NCBI GenBank assembly: GCA_026129545.1 | Contig: JAHCHX010000001.1 | Span: 1,115,501-1,179,500 of the forward strand | Direction of reading: 5' to 3' | DNA length: 64,000 nucleotides | From: Saprospiraceae bacterium | Lineage (GTDB): Bacteria > Bacteroidota > Bacteroidia > Chitinophagales > Saprospiraceae | In this document: positions 26,811 to 35,355 of the stretch, piece by piece | Numbering within the stretch: position 1 is the first letter of the stretch | How the letters are laid out: every line of letters starts with the position of its first letter | Translations under genes and position numbers: made by a program | The notes under the pieces: generated by a model | Seen by the model: only the letters and a program-made list of their open reading frames with translations | Databases searched by the model: none | Told to the model about the DNA's origin: nothing

Positions 26811-27191
26811 TTATACTTCATTTCGTTTGAAGCAAATGAACAAGGGCGGGTGTGGCAACTCGCCCTTTGTTTTTTGGCTCTTCGTGACTTTTACATGGGC
26901 CTAATTGAAATAAAGCACTCATCTCATCTATCATCTTGTAACCCCCGAACTTTAGTCGGGGGATTAAGCATCTCTGCCCATCACATCTATCTTCTTTGCA
27001 AAAACATCGCATCTTCAAGATGTTGTAGTTGTGATGTCATGTAAAGAAGATAGATGTGGTTAGTGGGTATTCCTGACCGCTCGTTGAAACGAACGGTTTC
27101 AAGATGAAAGATGTGTGTTGTGTTTGTCCACATGAAGTCACGAAGAGCCTGTTTTTTTATAGCGGAAGGCAATAGTGGTGTGCACGCATAG
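26811..27191. other. 381-bp intergenic region rich in inverted repeats, no gene
   Basis: Separates the plus-strand sigma operon from minus-strand genes. Contains a hairpin CCCCCGA-ACTTTAG-TCGGGGG at 26942-26962 (terminator-like for the sigma operon), a 16-bp perfect inverted repeat (26982-26997 with 27043-27058), an inner CATCTT/AAGATG palindrome, and an imperfect hairpin around CCGCTCGT...ACGAACGG near 27080. No coding potential was seen. Confidence 0.7.
26982..27058. repeat. 77-bp inverted-repeat element
   Basis: Perfect 16-bp terminal arms CACATCTATCTTCTTT and its reverse complement at 27043-27058, with a smaller palindrome CATCTT-C-AAGATG inside. Looks like a decayed or minimal foldback element; no relation to the TATACCT repeats seen. 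Confidence 0.7.
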
Positions 27192-27779
27192 TCAACGTGC
27201 AAAAGCGTTCGCTTCGCCCCAATGCAATACGATGCCAAGCGAAGGGTAGGCGGTTAGGTCGTAAGGGGCTACCAAAAGAAAATTGTGGGCCAGTTCAATC
27301 CACAAATTTTTGTAAGCCCTCATCTCCAACGAAAATCCGAGATTAGGCATGGACTGCCCCGATTTTTTTACAGCGCCAGTTATGCCAACATCTTCCGTCA
27401 GGAAATGATTGCCCCAGTAGTTGCCCAATTCGGCAGAAAAGGCCCAACGGCGTTTCTCGCCGCGCGGAACCATAAAATAATATCGGGCAAAACCACCGCC
27501 GAGCCACGTTTGCACAACGGGAAGGTTATTTGCTTTTGACCAAAAAAAACGACTTTGAACCCCAACAAAAATTCGCTTGGTCAATCCCACTGCTCCTCTT
27601 TGATTCCACGCTAACAGCCAGAAACGCTGGCCTTCAGGGTCGTTCCAGCCGGGATTTCCGTTTATTGATGTTCCCACTAAAAACTGTTTGCCCAGATAAT
27701 TGGGTTTTTGCGCAAATAGCACGCTCCCAAAGAAGCAAGCGATTAGGAATGGCACAAGGAAGAGACGGTTACAGGACAT
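27192..27779 (-). CDS. secreted outer-membrane-like protein of unknown function
   Basis: 195 aa. Signal peptide MSCNRLFLVPFLIACFFGSVLFAQ. The mature chain consists of amphipathic strands (FLVGTSINGNPGWNDPEGQRFWLLAWNQRGAVGLTKRIFVGVQSRFFWS, WAFSAELGNYWGNHF, LGFSLEMRAYKNLWIELAHNFLL, PSLGIVLHWGE) typical of a small porin-like barrel. No family recognised. It follows the T9SS-cargo gene on the same strand with a gap of 15 bp and is probably in its transcript. Confidence 0.7.
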   Translation of the reverse strand: MSCNRLFLVPFLIACFFGSVLFAQKPNYLGKQFLVGTSINGNPGWNDPEGQRFWLLAWNQRGAVGLTKRIFVGVQSRFFWSKANNLPVVQTWLGGGFARYYFMVPRGEKRRWAFSAELGNYWGNHFLTEDVGITGAVKKSGQSMPNLGFSLEMRAYKNLWIELAHNFLLVAPYDLTAYPSLGIVLHWGEANAFAR

Positions 27780-27794
27780 GGTGCGATAAAATTA

Positions 27795-29156
27795 TCAGTG
27801 GATGGAGATTACTTTTTGGACAAATTTTCCTTTAGCGTTTTGAAAGTGCAAGAAAAACACCCCACCAGAGGGTAAAGTCAATTCCTCACCATCACACACA
27901 TTCTGGCCAAGCAACAGCCGCCCATTGACATCGCTCAGGATGATCGAGCCTTGCAGACCTCCGGTGTTCAATCGCACAATATTTGAAGTTGTGGGGTTGG
28001 GAAAAACAGTAATTAATGTATTTGATTCAGTATGCTCAAAAACAGATACGGTTCCCTTAATAGTAAGTTTCATCACAAATTCGTACTCTGCCGAAACACT
28101 ACCAAGCACATAGAGCGTCGAATCATTGGCAAAAGCCCCATCTTCTATGCCTAGCCCAAATTGATTGGGAATACCATCAAAATACCATTCCCAATTTCGC
28201 TCGCCATTTAATGGGTCGAACTGCCCAATATAAATCTGGCTGTTATCTACATTTTCCTGAAAATGATAACCCACAACGTATAAATACCCACCCTGGACCA
28301 AGAGATTTTGTCCGACATGAAACCCTTCAGGTCCCAATTCTTTTTCAAAAATAAAGCTTCCATCGGATTTTAGTTTTATCAAACTGTTATCGTGACCCGA
28401 AAAAAAGATATTGTCATCATTGTCTATCCATAGAGCCTGAATATCGTTATTTTCCAAGTCGAAGTTTTGAGTCCAAAGTGGGATGCCGCTCATTTTGTCG
28501 AATTTTACGATGCTACATGGCCCCAAGAAATTGGTTAGAGCAAGCACCGCATTGCCCGCTTTATCAAGTGCTGATGTGTAGGAAATTATCGGGACTTGCG
28601 AAGTTGGAAATGCAAAAGGTTGGTTCTGACGAATGATGTCGCCATTGCGGTCAAATACAAAGTAGCCAACAGCAGAGGAGACGAATGGCCCGGAAAAATT
28701 GAATAAGGAATAACTTAGCAATATCTCGTCATCTCTTTCCGAAATTTTATACGGTGCGTTTGAGGCATAATCATCAAAGAGAAAGGCTTTTCTCCACAAA
28801 GTAATTCCATTTGAGGTCATTTTGGCAAAAATCATAGAGTCGGCAACCGCTTGCGACCCGGCGAAATAAAAACAAGAATCTACCTTGCTGTAGTAGGACA
28901 CCAAAAGATAGTCAACTGGAATAGAGATTTGACCAGTCAGGTCTCCTTCCGAGTTCAACACTTCCATAAAAGATTGAAGGGCATCTTCATCTGTGAGCGA
29001 AACACCTATTTTCTCGTCAAATAAATGAATATTTGAGGATAGGATATTCGTCGGGGCAGTTGTGACATTCGTAGTCCATTCCCGATTTATTTGCTGCGAA
29101 GATGTGGTAAGCCAAGTGCAAAGACACAAAATAATACAGTAGATACATTTTTTCAT
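27795..29156 (-). CDS. secreted protein with T9SS type A sorting domain, propeller-like body
   Basis: 453 aa from the ATG at 29156 (MKKCIYCIILCLCTWLTTSSQ, signal peptide). The longer frame to 29276 crosses the promoter box. The body has short repeats reading like PQQ/SBBP propeller blades (GYFVFDRNGDIIRQNQPF, NAVLALTNFLGPCSIVKFDKMSGIPLWTQNFD, NIFFSGHDNSLIKLKSDGSFIFEKE). The C-terminal 75 residues are a sorting domain: VFPNPTTSNIVRLNTGG, ILSDVNGRLLLGQNV, GVFFLHFQNAKGKFVQKVISIH. It should be exported to the cell surface. More AT-rich than the core genes around it. Ligand or activity unknown. Confidence 0.85.
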   Translation of the reverse strand: MKKCIYCIILCLCTWLTTSSQQINREWTTNVTTAPTNILSSNIHLFDEKIGVSLTDEDALQSFMEVLNSEGDLTGQISIPVDYLLVSYYSKVDSCFYFAGSQAVADSMIFAKMTSNGITLWRKAFLFDDYASNAPYKISERDDEILLSYSLFNFSGPFVSSAVGYFVFDRNGDIIRQNQPFAFPTSQVPIISYTSALDKAGNAVLALTNFLGPCSIVKFDKMSGIPLWTQNFDLENNDIQALWIDNDDNIFFSGHDNSLIKLKSDGSFIFEKELGPEGFHVGQNLLVQGGYLYVVGYHFQENVDNSQIYIGQFDPLNGERNWEWYFDGIPNQFGLGIEDGAFANDSTLYVLGSVSAEYEFVMKLTIKGTVSVFEHTESNTLITVFPNPTTSNIVRLNTGGLQGSIILSDVNGRLLLGQNVCDGEELTLPSGGVFFLHFQNAKGKFVQKVISIH

Positions 29157-29174
29157 GTTCGAGCGCAATTTTGG

Positions 29175-29182
29175 CAAAGATA
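29175..29182 (-). promoter_or_regulatory. Bacteroidota -7 box for the T9SS-cargo gene
   Basis: Minus-strand TATCTTTG, 18 bp upstream of the ATG at 29156. Confidence 0.5.
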
Positions 29183-30084
29183 AGCTGCCATGACAACTTA
29201 TATCATGGCAACTTGTCTTAATTATTACGGATTTTTCGTTTCCCAAGAAGTGTAAGAAGAAATCTTGTTGTCCCACGCACCATAAATATTCACAAAAGGT
29301 GTGAACACATCTCCTTTCACCGTAATAGTAGTAGGGAATGAGGCATTAGGGTTGGGTATTGGTTTTTTATAGTGCCATTTATCCCATGCTGACAAATGTC
29401 CGTACTTGTAGTTTGAAAGACAAGTCATAACATCTGGTTTCCATGAAGACAATTTGTTGTTGTTCCACAATATTCTAGCATCTGAAACTGCGTTGCCGCC
29501 AAATTTTGTATGAGCTGGAAAATTAGTCTCTGAATAACCTTGCCAAAAATAGACAGCGTAGCAGATGAAATTTAGTTCGTTAGGGTCATCAAGTTCCTCT
29601 TTGATTAATCTTTGCACCAAACTATCATACCATTCAGGGATGGTCTCAATAGAGTTTGTGTCAATTTGATTTAATCCTGCGCTATCGGCAACAAATGCGA
29701 GGCGTTCGGACACATATATTGCTTTGGAAATTTTAAAACCAAGCGAATCGCCCCAATGGACGTAGCCTGCCTTGCTACTGAAAAGATGATGGGAATAATA
29801 ATTTTCGGTAGTGGTGGGTTCAAAAATAATGTGTTCGTAAACACCTGCTTCTGCAAGCTTATTTTCATAGGAAGTCTGCGAGCTAATAGTCCCATCTATG
29901 TAGTAGACATGAACTTCAGTTAATTCACTACGAAGGTGGGCCTCACCATTTTCGAATAATTTGTGGTGAAATGTGTTTGAGTCATTAGCATCTTTTTTGC
30001 ATCTTACTAGAAGAGGCAATGCCATTACTAAAATAGCCATCCTGTCTGAATTGTTGATTTGAGATAACTTTGCAAGAAAAAGTC

Positions 30085-30591
30085 ATGTACAAAGATTTAG
30101 ATGATTTGATAAGACACTCCTCGAAAGGAGCAGAAATCAAGCGAGGGATAGCGGTGAAGCAAGATTTGGCGGGTAAAAGTCGAAAATTGATAGCCGAAAT
30201 TTTGTCAGTGACAGAAGCATTTGTCAGCAAATGGCGGATCATTTATGATGAATACGGTGTAAACGGCCTATTGTCGGCGCATCGGGGGGCAAGGCCGAGG
30301 GCTTTTTTGTCAGAAGAAAAAAAAGCCTTGGTACTGGCTCATATTCGTTCGCACCCGGTTTTCAGTTTTTCAGATTTGGTGTCGTATCTTCAAAAAGAAC
30401 ACGGGGTGTCGTATAAATCGAGTCAGTCGTATTATGATTTGCTGCACGAAGCGGGGATGAGTTGGCACAAAAGCCAGAAAACCAACCCCAAGCGCGACGA
30501 ACAGCAAGTTCAAGAAAGGCGTACCGCGATAAAAAAAACTTCAGAAAGAACGAAAACCTATCAAAAAAGGCGAAACAGTAGTGCTTTTTGA
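30085..30591 (+). CDS. IS630-family transposase, N-terminal frame (DNA-binding part)
   Basis: 168 aa from the ATG at 30085 (MYKDLDDLIRHSSKGAE). Residues 1-60 form a helix-turn-helix (RKLIAEILSVTEAFVSKWRIIYDEYGVNGL), and a second winged-helix-like part follows (LVSYLQKEHGVSYKSSQSYYDLLHEAGMSWHKSQ). This is the N-terminal half of IS630-type transposases, which binds the terminal repeats. The frame ends at 30591, ten bases into the catalytic frame. A run of eight A at 30531-30538 is where the frame changes: reading one A fewer joins both halves into one protein. Confidence 0.88.
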   Translation: MYKDLDDLIRHSSKGAEIKRGIAVKQDLAGKSRKLIAEILSVTEAFVSKWRIIYDEYGVNGLLSAHRGARPRAFLSEEKKALVLAHIRSHPVFSFSDLVSYLQKEHGVSYKSSQSYYDLLHEAGMSWHKSQKTNPKRDEQQVQERRTAIKKTSERTKTYQKRRNSSAF

Positions 30592-31108
30592 GGACGAATG
30601 TCATTTGAAACACGGGGACGCAACGGGATATGTTTGGGGCAAAAAAGGAGAGAGAATACCCGTTCCGATGCAGAATGAAAGACACAGCAAGACTTTCTAT
30701 GGCGCCCTGGATTTGTTCAGCCGAGACTTTCACCTCCATCCCTTTGACTGGGCAAACATGGAAAATACCGTCCAGTTCTTGCGATGGCTTTTAGAAGAAA
30801 AATACCCAAATGCCAAACGCATTTTCATCATCTGGGATGGCGCAAGTTTTCACACTGGACATTTGGTCAGAGATTTTTTAAACACCGTCAATCAAGGCTT
30901 GAAAAAAAGCAAATGGAAAATACATTGCTTGCTTTTTGCCTCAAATGCCCCCGATCAAAACCCAGTGGAAGATTGCTGGCTCAAAGCGAAAAACTATATC
31001 AGAAAACATATCTTCGAAAATCAAACATTCCCTCAAATTGTTCAATCCTTTAAAAATGCCTTCAAGGAACTCTCTTTTGACTTCAACAAATTACAATGGT
31101 ATTTTTAA
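30581..31108 (+). CDS. IS630-family transposase, C-terminal DDE catalytic frame
   Basis: 175 aa from a GTG at 30581, but the homologous reading continues upstream in this frame (KKGETVVLFEDECHLKHG), so this start is probably not used independently. DDE motif: first Asp in LFEDECH, second in IIWDGASFHTG, Glu in APDQNPVEDCW, all intact. This is the cut-and-paste catalytic domain. Whether it is produced depends on slippage or frameshifting at the A8 tract at 30531-30538, or the IS is inactivated by a one-base insertion there. Confidence 0.88.
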   Translation: MLFEDECHLKHGDATGYVWGKKGERIPVPMQNERHSKTFYGALDLFSRDFHLHPFDWANMENTVQFLRWLLEEKYPNAKRIFIIWDGASFHTGHLVRDFLNTVNQGLKKSKWKIHCLLFASNAPDQNPVEDCWLKAKNYIRKHIFENQTFPQIVQSFKNAFKELSFDFNKLQWYF

Positions 31109-31162
31109 TCAACAAATCACGCAGGATGGCTAAAGGATTGTCAGAAGAAAATTGTTTTTCAT

Positions 31163-31450
31163 AAATCTGAAGAAATTTTATATTGAAAAGTTGTGTAAAA
31201 TACTCTGGATTTCTGGAGCGAAACGTGTTCTGCGCATTTGCAGATTCAAAATTGATACAAACTCTGATAGATTCTGATAGCTGTAAAGCATAAAATCGCC
31301 CTCTCACGAAATTTATTCCTTTTAGATATAAAGTGCCATTTTTAGCGAATTGAGTACTCAGTCGTTTTCTGGTTTAAACAAATAGCAAAATGATAATATT
31401 TCACCATATCAAATACTTTTCCCAAATTGTACGAAAAAATCTTCTGCTTC
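31163..31450. other. AT-rich intergenic region
   Basis: Lies upstream of the interrupted lipoprotein gene (minus) and of the XRE regulator (plus), so it should hold both promoters. No convincing -7 box, RNA gene or repeat seen. Confidence 0.5.
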
Positions 31451-31705
31451 ATGGATGACTCTCTCCAAAACGAGCTGCGTAAAAAAATGCGCGAATTGCG
31501 CGATTTGTGCGGCTACTCCCAAAAAGACATAGCGAATGCCATGGAAATTACACAGCCTTCTTATTTCAAAATAGAGAATGGCAGGATTAAGATAGCCTTC
31601 AGCCATATTGTTGGCTATGCCGAACTTCTTTGCGTCACACCGACTGAGTTTATCTCGCTCTCGGTAGAGGATCTCGCAGCGCGTATCAAGCGGAAATCGC
31701 TTTAG
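31451..31705 (+). CDS. XRE-family helix-turn-helix regulator
   Basis: 84 aa from the ATG at 31451 (MDDSLQNELRKKMRELRDLCG). A TTG 24 bp upstream would only add MYEKIFCF. Residues 8-62 are a Cro/CI-type HTH: LRDLCGYSQKDIANAMEITQPSYFKIENGRIKIAFSHIVGYAELLCVTPTEFISL. Such single-domain proteins repress nearby genes or sense small ligands through partners. The next gene (GH31) is separated by about 146 bp. It stands beside an AT-rich, IS-bearing stretch and may have arrived with it. Confidence 0.85.
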   Translation: MDDSLQNELRKKMRELRDLCGYSQKDIANAMEITQPSYFKIENGRIKIAFSHIVGYAELLCVTPTEFISLSVEDLAARIKRKSL

Positions 31706-31851
31706 TGCCACTACGCTCATCGGCCAATGACCGGACGCGTCACTATATAGAAATATGCCCAACCTCAATTTTGAATAATCTCCATACGTTTGTTGGAGAA
31801 ACAAGGTGTTATTACCGTTCACCCCCTGAAAATGTCAGTATAAAACGCAAA

Positions 31852-34398
31852 ATGAAAGAGCAACCCGACAAACTCCCCGAAACGGAAATCGAAGCAGAAA
31901 CTCCTCTACCCGAACCTTCGGAAATCTCCTTTGCCGAAGCCAGCGTCAGTAAACGCTACGACGATGTTTTTCAAGTAGTTGTGCCCGACGAAGTCGCTGT
32001 GGTGCGTTGGCGCGAGGGGGCCTACGAATTCGTGTGTCGCAATGCGGTGACTTTGCGGGTGCAGGTGTTGGCGGCTGGCATCGTCCGTTTGCGATATTCG
32101 CCGGATGGCGTGTTTGCGCCGGATTTTTCCTACGCCCTCGCCCCCGATTTTCAGCCCGAAAAAGTGACAGTGACTTTGAACGAGACCGACAACGAGTTTC
32201 TTTTGGTGTCGGAGCTGCTGCAAGTGGTAGTGTCAAAAACAGGATTGGCAGTCAAATTTTACAACCTCGACGACCAAACCATTTGTGAGGATGAGGCGGG
32301 ATTTTCGGCCAAGCGCACCATCCTGCGCGGCTGGTGCGAGGTGAAAATGGAGAAAAAATGCCACCGCAAAGAGGTCTTTTTTGGCCTTGGCGATAAGACC
32401 TGCGGAACCAATCTGGCAGGCCAAAAATTCGAGAACTGGTGCACGGACTCGTATGCTTTTGGGCGGGAAACCAATCCGCTCTACCGAGCCGTGCCTTTCT
32501 ACTATTCGCTGCATCAAGGACTTGCCTACGGTATTTTTTTCGACAACACTTTTCGGACTCACTTCGACTTTGACTCGGAAGAAACGGGAGTTGTCGCGTT
32601 CTCAGCCGAAGGCGGCGAACTGAACTATTATTTCATTTACGGCCCCTCATTGCTCGAAGTCAGTCGTGGATATGCACACCTGACTGGCACGCACGAACTG
32701 CCACCAATGTGGGCGCTCGGTTTCCATCAGTGTCGCTGGAGTTATTATCCCGATAGCCGGGTGCGCGACATCGCCCGCGAGTTCCGCGAGCGCGAAATCC
32801 CCTGCGACGCGATTTACCTCGATATTGACTACATGGAAGGCTTCCGGGTGTTTACTTGGGATGCGGCGCGTTTTCCAGCGCCAAAACAGCTTATACAAGA
32901 TTTGCGAGAACAAGGTTTTCAAACGGTTTTGATGATTGACCCCGGCATCAAGGAAGACCCGGAGTATGCCGTTTACAAGGAGGGTTTGGAAAAAGAAATG
33001 TTTGTGAAAATGATAGACGGCGATGTGGCCAAGTCCCCTGTGTGGCCGGGGTTTTGCGCGTTTCCCGATTACACAAACCCCGCCGTGCGCGAATGGTGGG
33101 GCCAATTGCACGAAGACTTGTACCAAAACCTCGGCGTGAGTGGTTTTTGGAACGACATGAACGAGCCTGCGGTGTTCCATGTTCATCACAAAACGCTGCC
33201 CGACAACGTGTTGCACCACTACGACGGCTACCCGTGCAGTCATAGAAAAGCGCACAACATCTATGGCCAACAAATGAACAGGGCCTCTTGGGAAGGCTTC
33301 AAACACTTGCAACCGGAAAAGCGCCCTTACTTGCTTACCCGCGCGACCTATTCTGGCGGACAACGCTTCGCTGCTGTCTGGACTGGCGACAACTACTCTA
33401 ATTGGGAACACCTGCAAATCGCCAACATACAGTGCCAACGACTCTCCATTTCCGGTTTTTCATTTTGCGGCACGGACATAGGCGGCTTCGCTGGGAGCGC
33501 CGATGGCGAGTTGTTTGTGCGCTGGCTGCAACTGGCGGTTTTTCACCCACTGATGCGCGTCCACAGCATGGGGCAACACGCGAGCGGTGACACGCTTCCG
33601 GCTGACGAGGCCGAACTGGCCGACCCTGCGTTGCACACGCTTGACCAAGAGCCTTGGTCATTCGGGGAAAAATGGACGGATTTGGCCAAGAAAGCCATCG
33701 AACTTCGCTATTGCTTGTTGCCATCTTTGTACACCGCGATGTGGTTGCACACGCTCGATGGCACGCCAGTTATTCGCCACCTCGCCTTTGCCGATGCCCA
33801 AGATGCTCGATTTTGGGAGCAGGAGCGCGACTTTCTTTTTGGCGAGCACCTGTTGGTCAGCCCAATCATCCAGCCAAAAACACAGCGGCAAGGCGTGTAT
33901 CTTCCAAAAGGCAACTGGTATTATTTCTGGACGGGCCAACCGGGCAACGGGGAAGTGTTTGTCAACGTGATGCCCGAACAAATTCCGTTTTTTGTTCGGG
34001 AGGGAGCCGTGTTGCCCGTCTATCCCGTGCGCCAGTGGACCGGAGAAAAACCCGTGGACGAGCTAACCCTCTATGTCTATTACAAAAATGGCCTTGAAAC
34101 CAGCCATTTGTATGAGGACGCGGGCGAGGGCTATGGCTACCGCGAGGGCAATTTCAGCTTGAAGATATTCGAGACAGATGGAAACAATGGCTTGTTCACG
34201 CTGCGCCAGCGCAAAGAGGGAGCTTACAGGCCTTCTTATGAAAAAGTAAAAATCTACTTGGTAGGCTTTCCTGTGTTTGTCAAACAATGCACGGTAGATG
34301 GCTCCGAAATGCCTATCAAGGAAATTAGACTGCGCGACCGTTCGCTATACACCCTCACGGTAGCGCCTGACTTCGAACGAATTGAGTGGAAAAGTTAA
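31852..34398 (+). CDS. glycoside hydrolase family 31 alpha-glucosidase
   Basis: 848 aa from the ATG at 31852 (MKEQPDKLPETEIE). The in-frame extension back to a GTG at 31705 overlaps the XRE stop and has no match. No signal peptide, so cytoplasmic. Family motifs: substrate pocket PPMWALGFHQCRWSYYPDSRVRDIAREFRE, IYLDIDYMEGFRVFTWD, nucleophile region GVSGFWNDMNEPAVF (Asp about 434), acid/base region AAVWTGDNYSNWEHL (Asp about 512), and FCGTDIGGFAGSADGELFVRWLQLAVFHPLMRVHS. It releases glucose from alpha-glucosides. The C-terminal beta domains are intact. Confidence 0.94.
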   Translation: MKEQPDKLPETEIEAETPLPEPSEISFAEASVSKRYDDVFQVVVPDEVAVVRWREGAYEFVCRNAVTLRVQVLAAGIVRLRYSPDGVFAPDFSYALAPDFQPEKVTVTLNETDNEFLLVSELLQVVVSKTGLAVKFYNLDDQTICEDEAGFSAKRTILRGWCEVKMEKKCHRKEVFFGLGDKTCGTNLAGQKFENWCTDSYAFGRETNPLYRAVPFYYSLHQGLAYGIFFDNTFRTHFDFDSEETGVVAFSAEGGELNYYFIYGPSLLEVSRGYAHLTGTHELPPMWALGFHQCRWSYYPDSRVRDIAREFREREIPCDAIYLDIDYMEGFRVFTWDAARFPAPKQLIQDLREQGFQTVLMIDPGIKEDPEYAVYKEGLEKEMFVKMIDGDVAKSPVWPGFCAFPDYTNPAVREWWGQLHEDLYQNLGVSGFWNDMNEPAVFHVHHKTLPDNVLHHYDGYPCSHRKAHNIYGQQMNRASWEGFKHLQPEKRPYLLTRATYSGGQRFAAVWTGDNYSNWEHLQIANIQCQRLSISGFSFCGTDIGGFAGSADGELFVRWLQLAVFHPLMRVHSMGQHASGDTLPADEAELADPALHTLDQEPWSFGEKWTDLAKKAIELRYCLLPSLYTAMWLHTLDGTPVIRHLAFADAQDARFWEQERDFLFGEHLLVSPIIQPKTQRQGVYLPKGNWYYFWTGQPGNGEVFVNVMPEQIPFFVREGAVLPVYPVRQWTGEKPVDELTLYVYYKNGLETSHLYEDAGEGYGYREGNFSLKIFETDGNNGLFTLRQRKEGAYRPSYEKVKIYLVGFPVFVKQCTVDGSEMPIKEIRLRDRSLYTLTVAPDFERIEWKS

Positions 34399-34401
34399 AG
34401 G

Positions 34402-34635
34402 TCAGGCATTTTTTTTCGGCACAGGGTCGTGCATCGGGTGGTCGCTCCACGGATGACAGCGCCCAACGCGCTTGATACCGAGGTACAGTCCTTTGAAAAT
34501 GCCCCATTCCTGAATGGCCTCAATCATGTAAGTCGAGCAGGTAGGCTGATAGCGGCATTTAGGCCCCAAGAGTGGCGAGAGGGTGTATTGGTAGAGCCGA
34601 ATCGGGAGGATGAGGAGTTGTTTGAGCAGCCACAT
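34402..34635 (-). CDS. yidD: membrane protein insertion efficiency factor YidD
   Basis: 77 aa, standard length. The whole protein matches the family: [39 protein letters not shown] and [16 protein letters not shown], with the three conserved cysteines. It sits at the inner membrane and assists YidC. Rather than lying next to rpmH/rnpA as is common, it follows an OmpR-type regulator by 12 bp on the same strand. Confidence 0.93.
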   Translation of the reverse strand: MWLLKQLLILPIRLYQYTLSPLLGPKCRYQPTCSTYMIEAIQEWGIFKGLYLGIKRVGRCHPWSDHPMHDPVPKKNA

Positions 34636-34647
34636 GGGTTTGTTCGT

Positions 34648-35331
34648 TCACATTGCAAACTTATACCCCACGCCCCTTATGGAGTGAAAAAAGCGCGGAC
34701 TTTTTGCATCTTCTTCGAAATATTTGCGGAAGGCGAGAATAAAGTTGTCAATGGTGCGGGTGCTGGGGAACACATCGTAGCCCCACACGGCTTGCAGGAT
34801 TTGGTTGCGACTGACGACTTCGTTTTTGCGTTCCACGAGGAGTTTGAGGAGCATAGCCTCTTTCTTGGTCAACATGATGCTGTCGCCGCGGAAGGTGGTG
34901 GCCTCAAAAGTCTCGAAGTTGACTTTGTTGTTGCCGAATTCAAACACGCCGAGCGATTCGCCTTTCACGCGCTGGCTTCGTTGGAGCAATTTGCGCACGC
35001 GCAGCAGCAGCTCCTCCAAGTTGAACGGCTTGGTGAGGTAGTCATCAGCGCCTTTTTTTAGACCGGTGACGCGGTCTTGCGCCATGTCCTTGGCAGTCAG
35101 CAGAAGAATTGGGGTGGCGGTGTTGGTCAGGCGCACTTGCTCGGTGATGGTGAAGCCGTCCACGTCGGGCAACATCACGTCGAGCAGGAGCAGGTCGAAA
35201 TGTTGGCCACCGATGAGGTCGAGGGCTTTGCGGCCGTTGGCGGTGCTGACGACTTCGTAGCCATCGAGTTCGAGATTGAGGCGGAGGGCTTCGCGGATGG
35301 ATTCTTCGTCTTCTACAAGGAGGATTCGCAT
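34648..35331 (-). CDS. OmpR/PhoB-family response regulator, no adjacent kinase
   Basis: 227 aa. Receiver domain with acidic pocket EDEE (7-10), phospho-acceptor Asp51 in LLLLDVMLPD, conserved Thr/Lys in LLLTAKD and YLTKPF. A winged-helix DNA-binding domain follows (LTKKEAMLLKLLVERKNEVVSRNQILQAVWG, RTIDNFILAFRKYF, SIRGVGYKFAM). The C-terminal pattern RTIDNFI resembles RprY-like Bacteroidota regulators. No histidine kinase lies on either side: neighbours are yidD and a toxin-antitoxin pair, so its sensor is encoded elsewhere. Confidence 0.93.
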   Translation of the reverse strand: MRILLVEDEESIREALRLNLELDGYEVVSTANGRKALDLIGGQHFDLLLLDVMLPDVDGFTITEQVRLTNTATPILLLTAKDMAQDRVTGLKKGADDYLTKPFNLEELLLRVRKLLQRSQRVKGESLGVFEFGNNKVNFETFEATTFRGDSIMLTKKEAMLLKLLVERKNEVVSRNQILQAVWGYDVFPSTRTIDNFILAFRKYFEEDAKSPRFFHSIRGVGYKFAM

Positions 35332-35355
35332 GGGAAAAGGAAGGATAAGGTGCTT

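Larger units (their letters stand above)
30034..31132 (+). mobile_element. IS630-family insertion sequence
   Basis: About 1.1 kb. 26-bp terminal inverted repeats at 30034-30059 and 31107-31132, starting TAGCCATCCTG, differ at three positions. The flanks show a 2-bp AA repeat (30032-30033 and 31133-31134). IS630 elements usually duplicate TA; here TA is present at both ends of the repeat, but in-frame repair of the host gene requires AA as the duplicate. It carries two overlapping transposase frames and interrupts a lipoprotein gene. Confidence 0.9.
29225..31162 (-). pseudogene. lipoprotein gene interrupted by IS630-like element
   Basis: The main part, 29225-30031, encodes about 269 residues (VRCKKDANDSNTFHHKLFENG ... 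to SWETKNP) with no recognised family. The ATG at 30040 that appears to start it lies inside the terminal repeat of the insertion. The true start is beyond the IS: ATG at 31162 encoding MKNNFLLTIL. Removing 30034-31132 and one copy of the duplicated AA joins this in frame to LVMALPLLVRC, a perfect lipoprotein signal with lipobox. The intact gene would encode about 278 aa. Expression from a start within the IS end would give a protein lacking a full signal peptide, so the gene is probably inactive. AT-rich. Confidence 0.85.

Noticed and set aside
32647..33438. 263-aa minus-strand frame
   Set aside because: Antisense to the GH31 catalytic domain.
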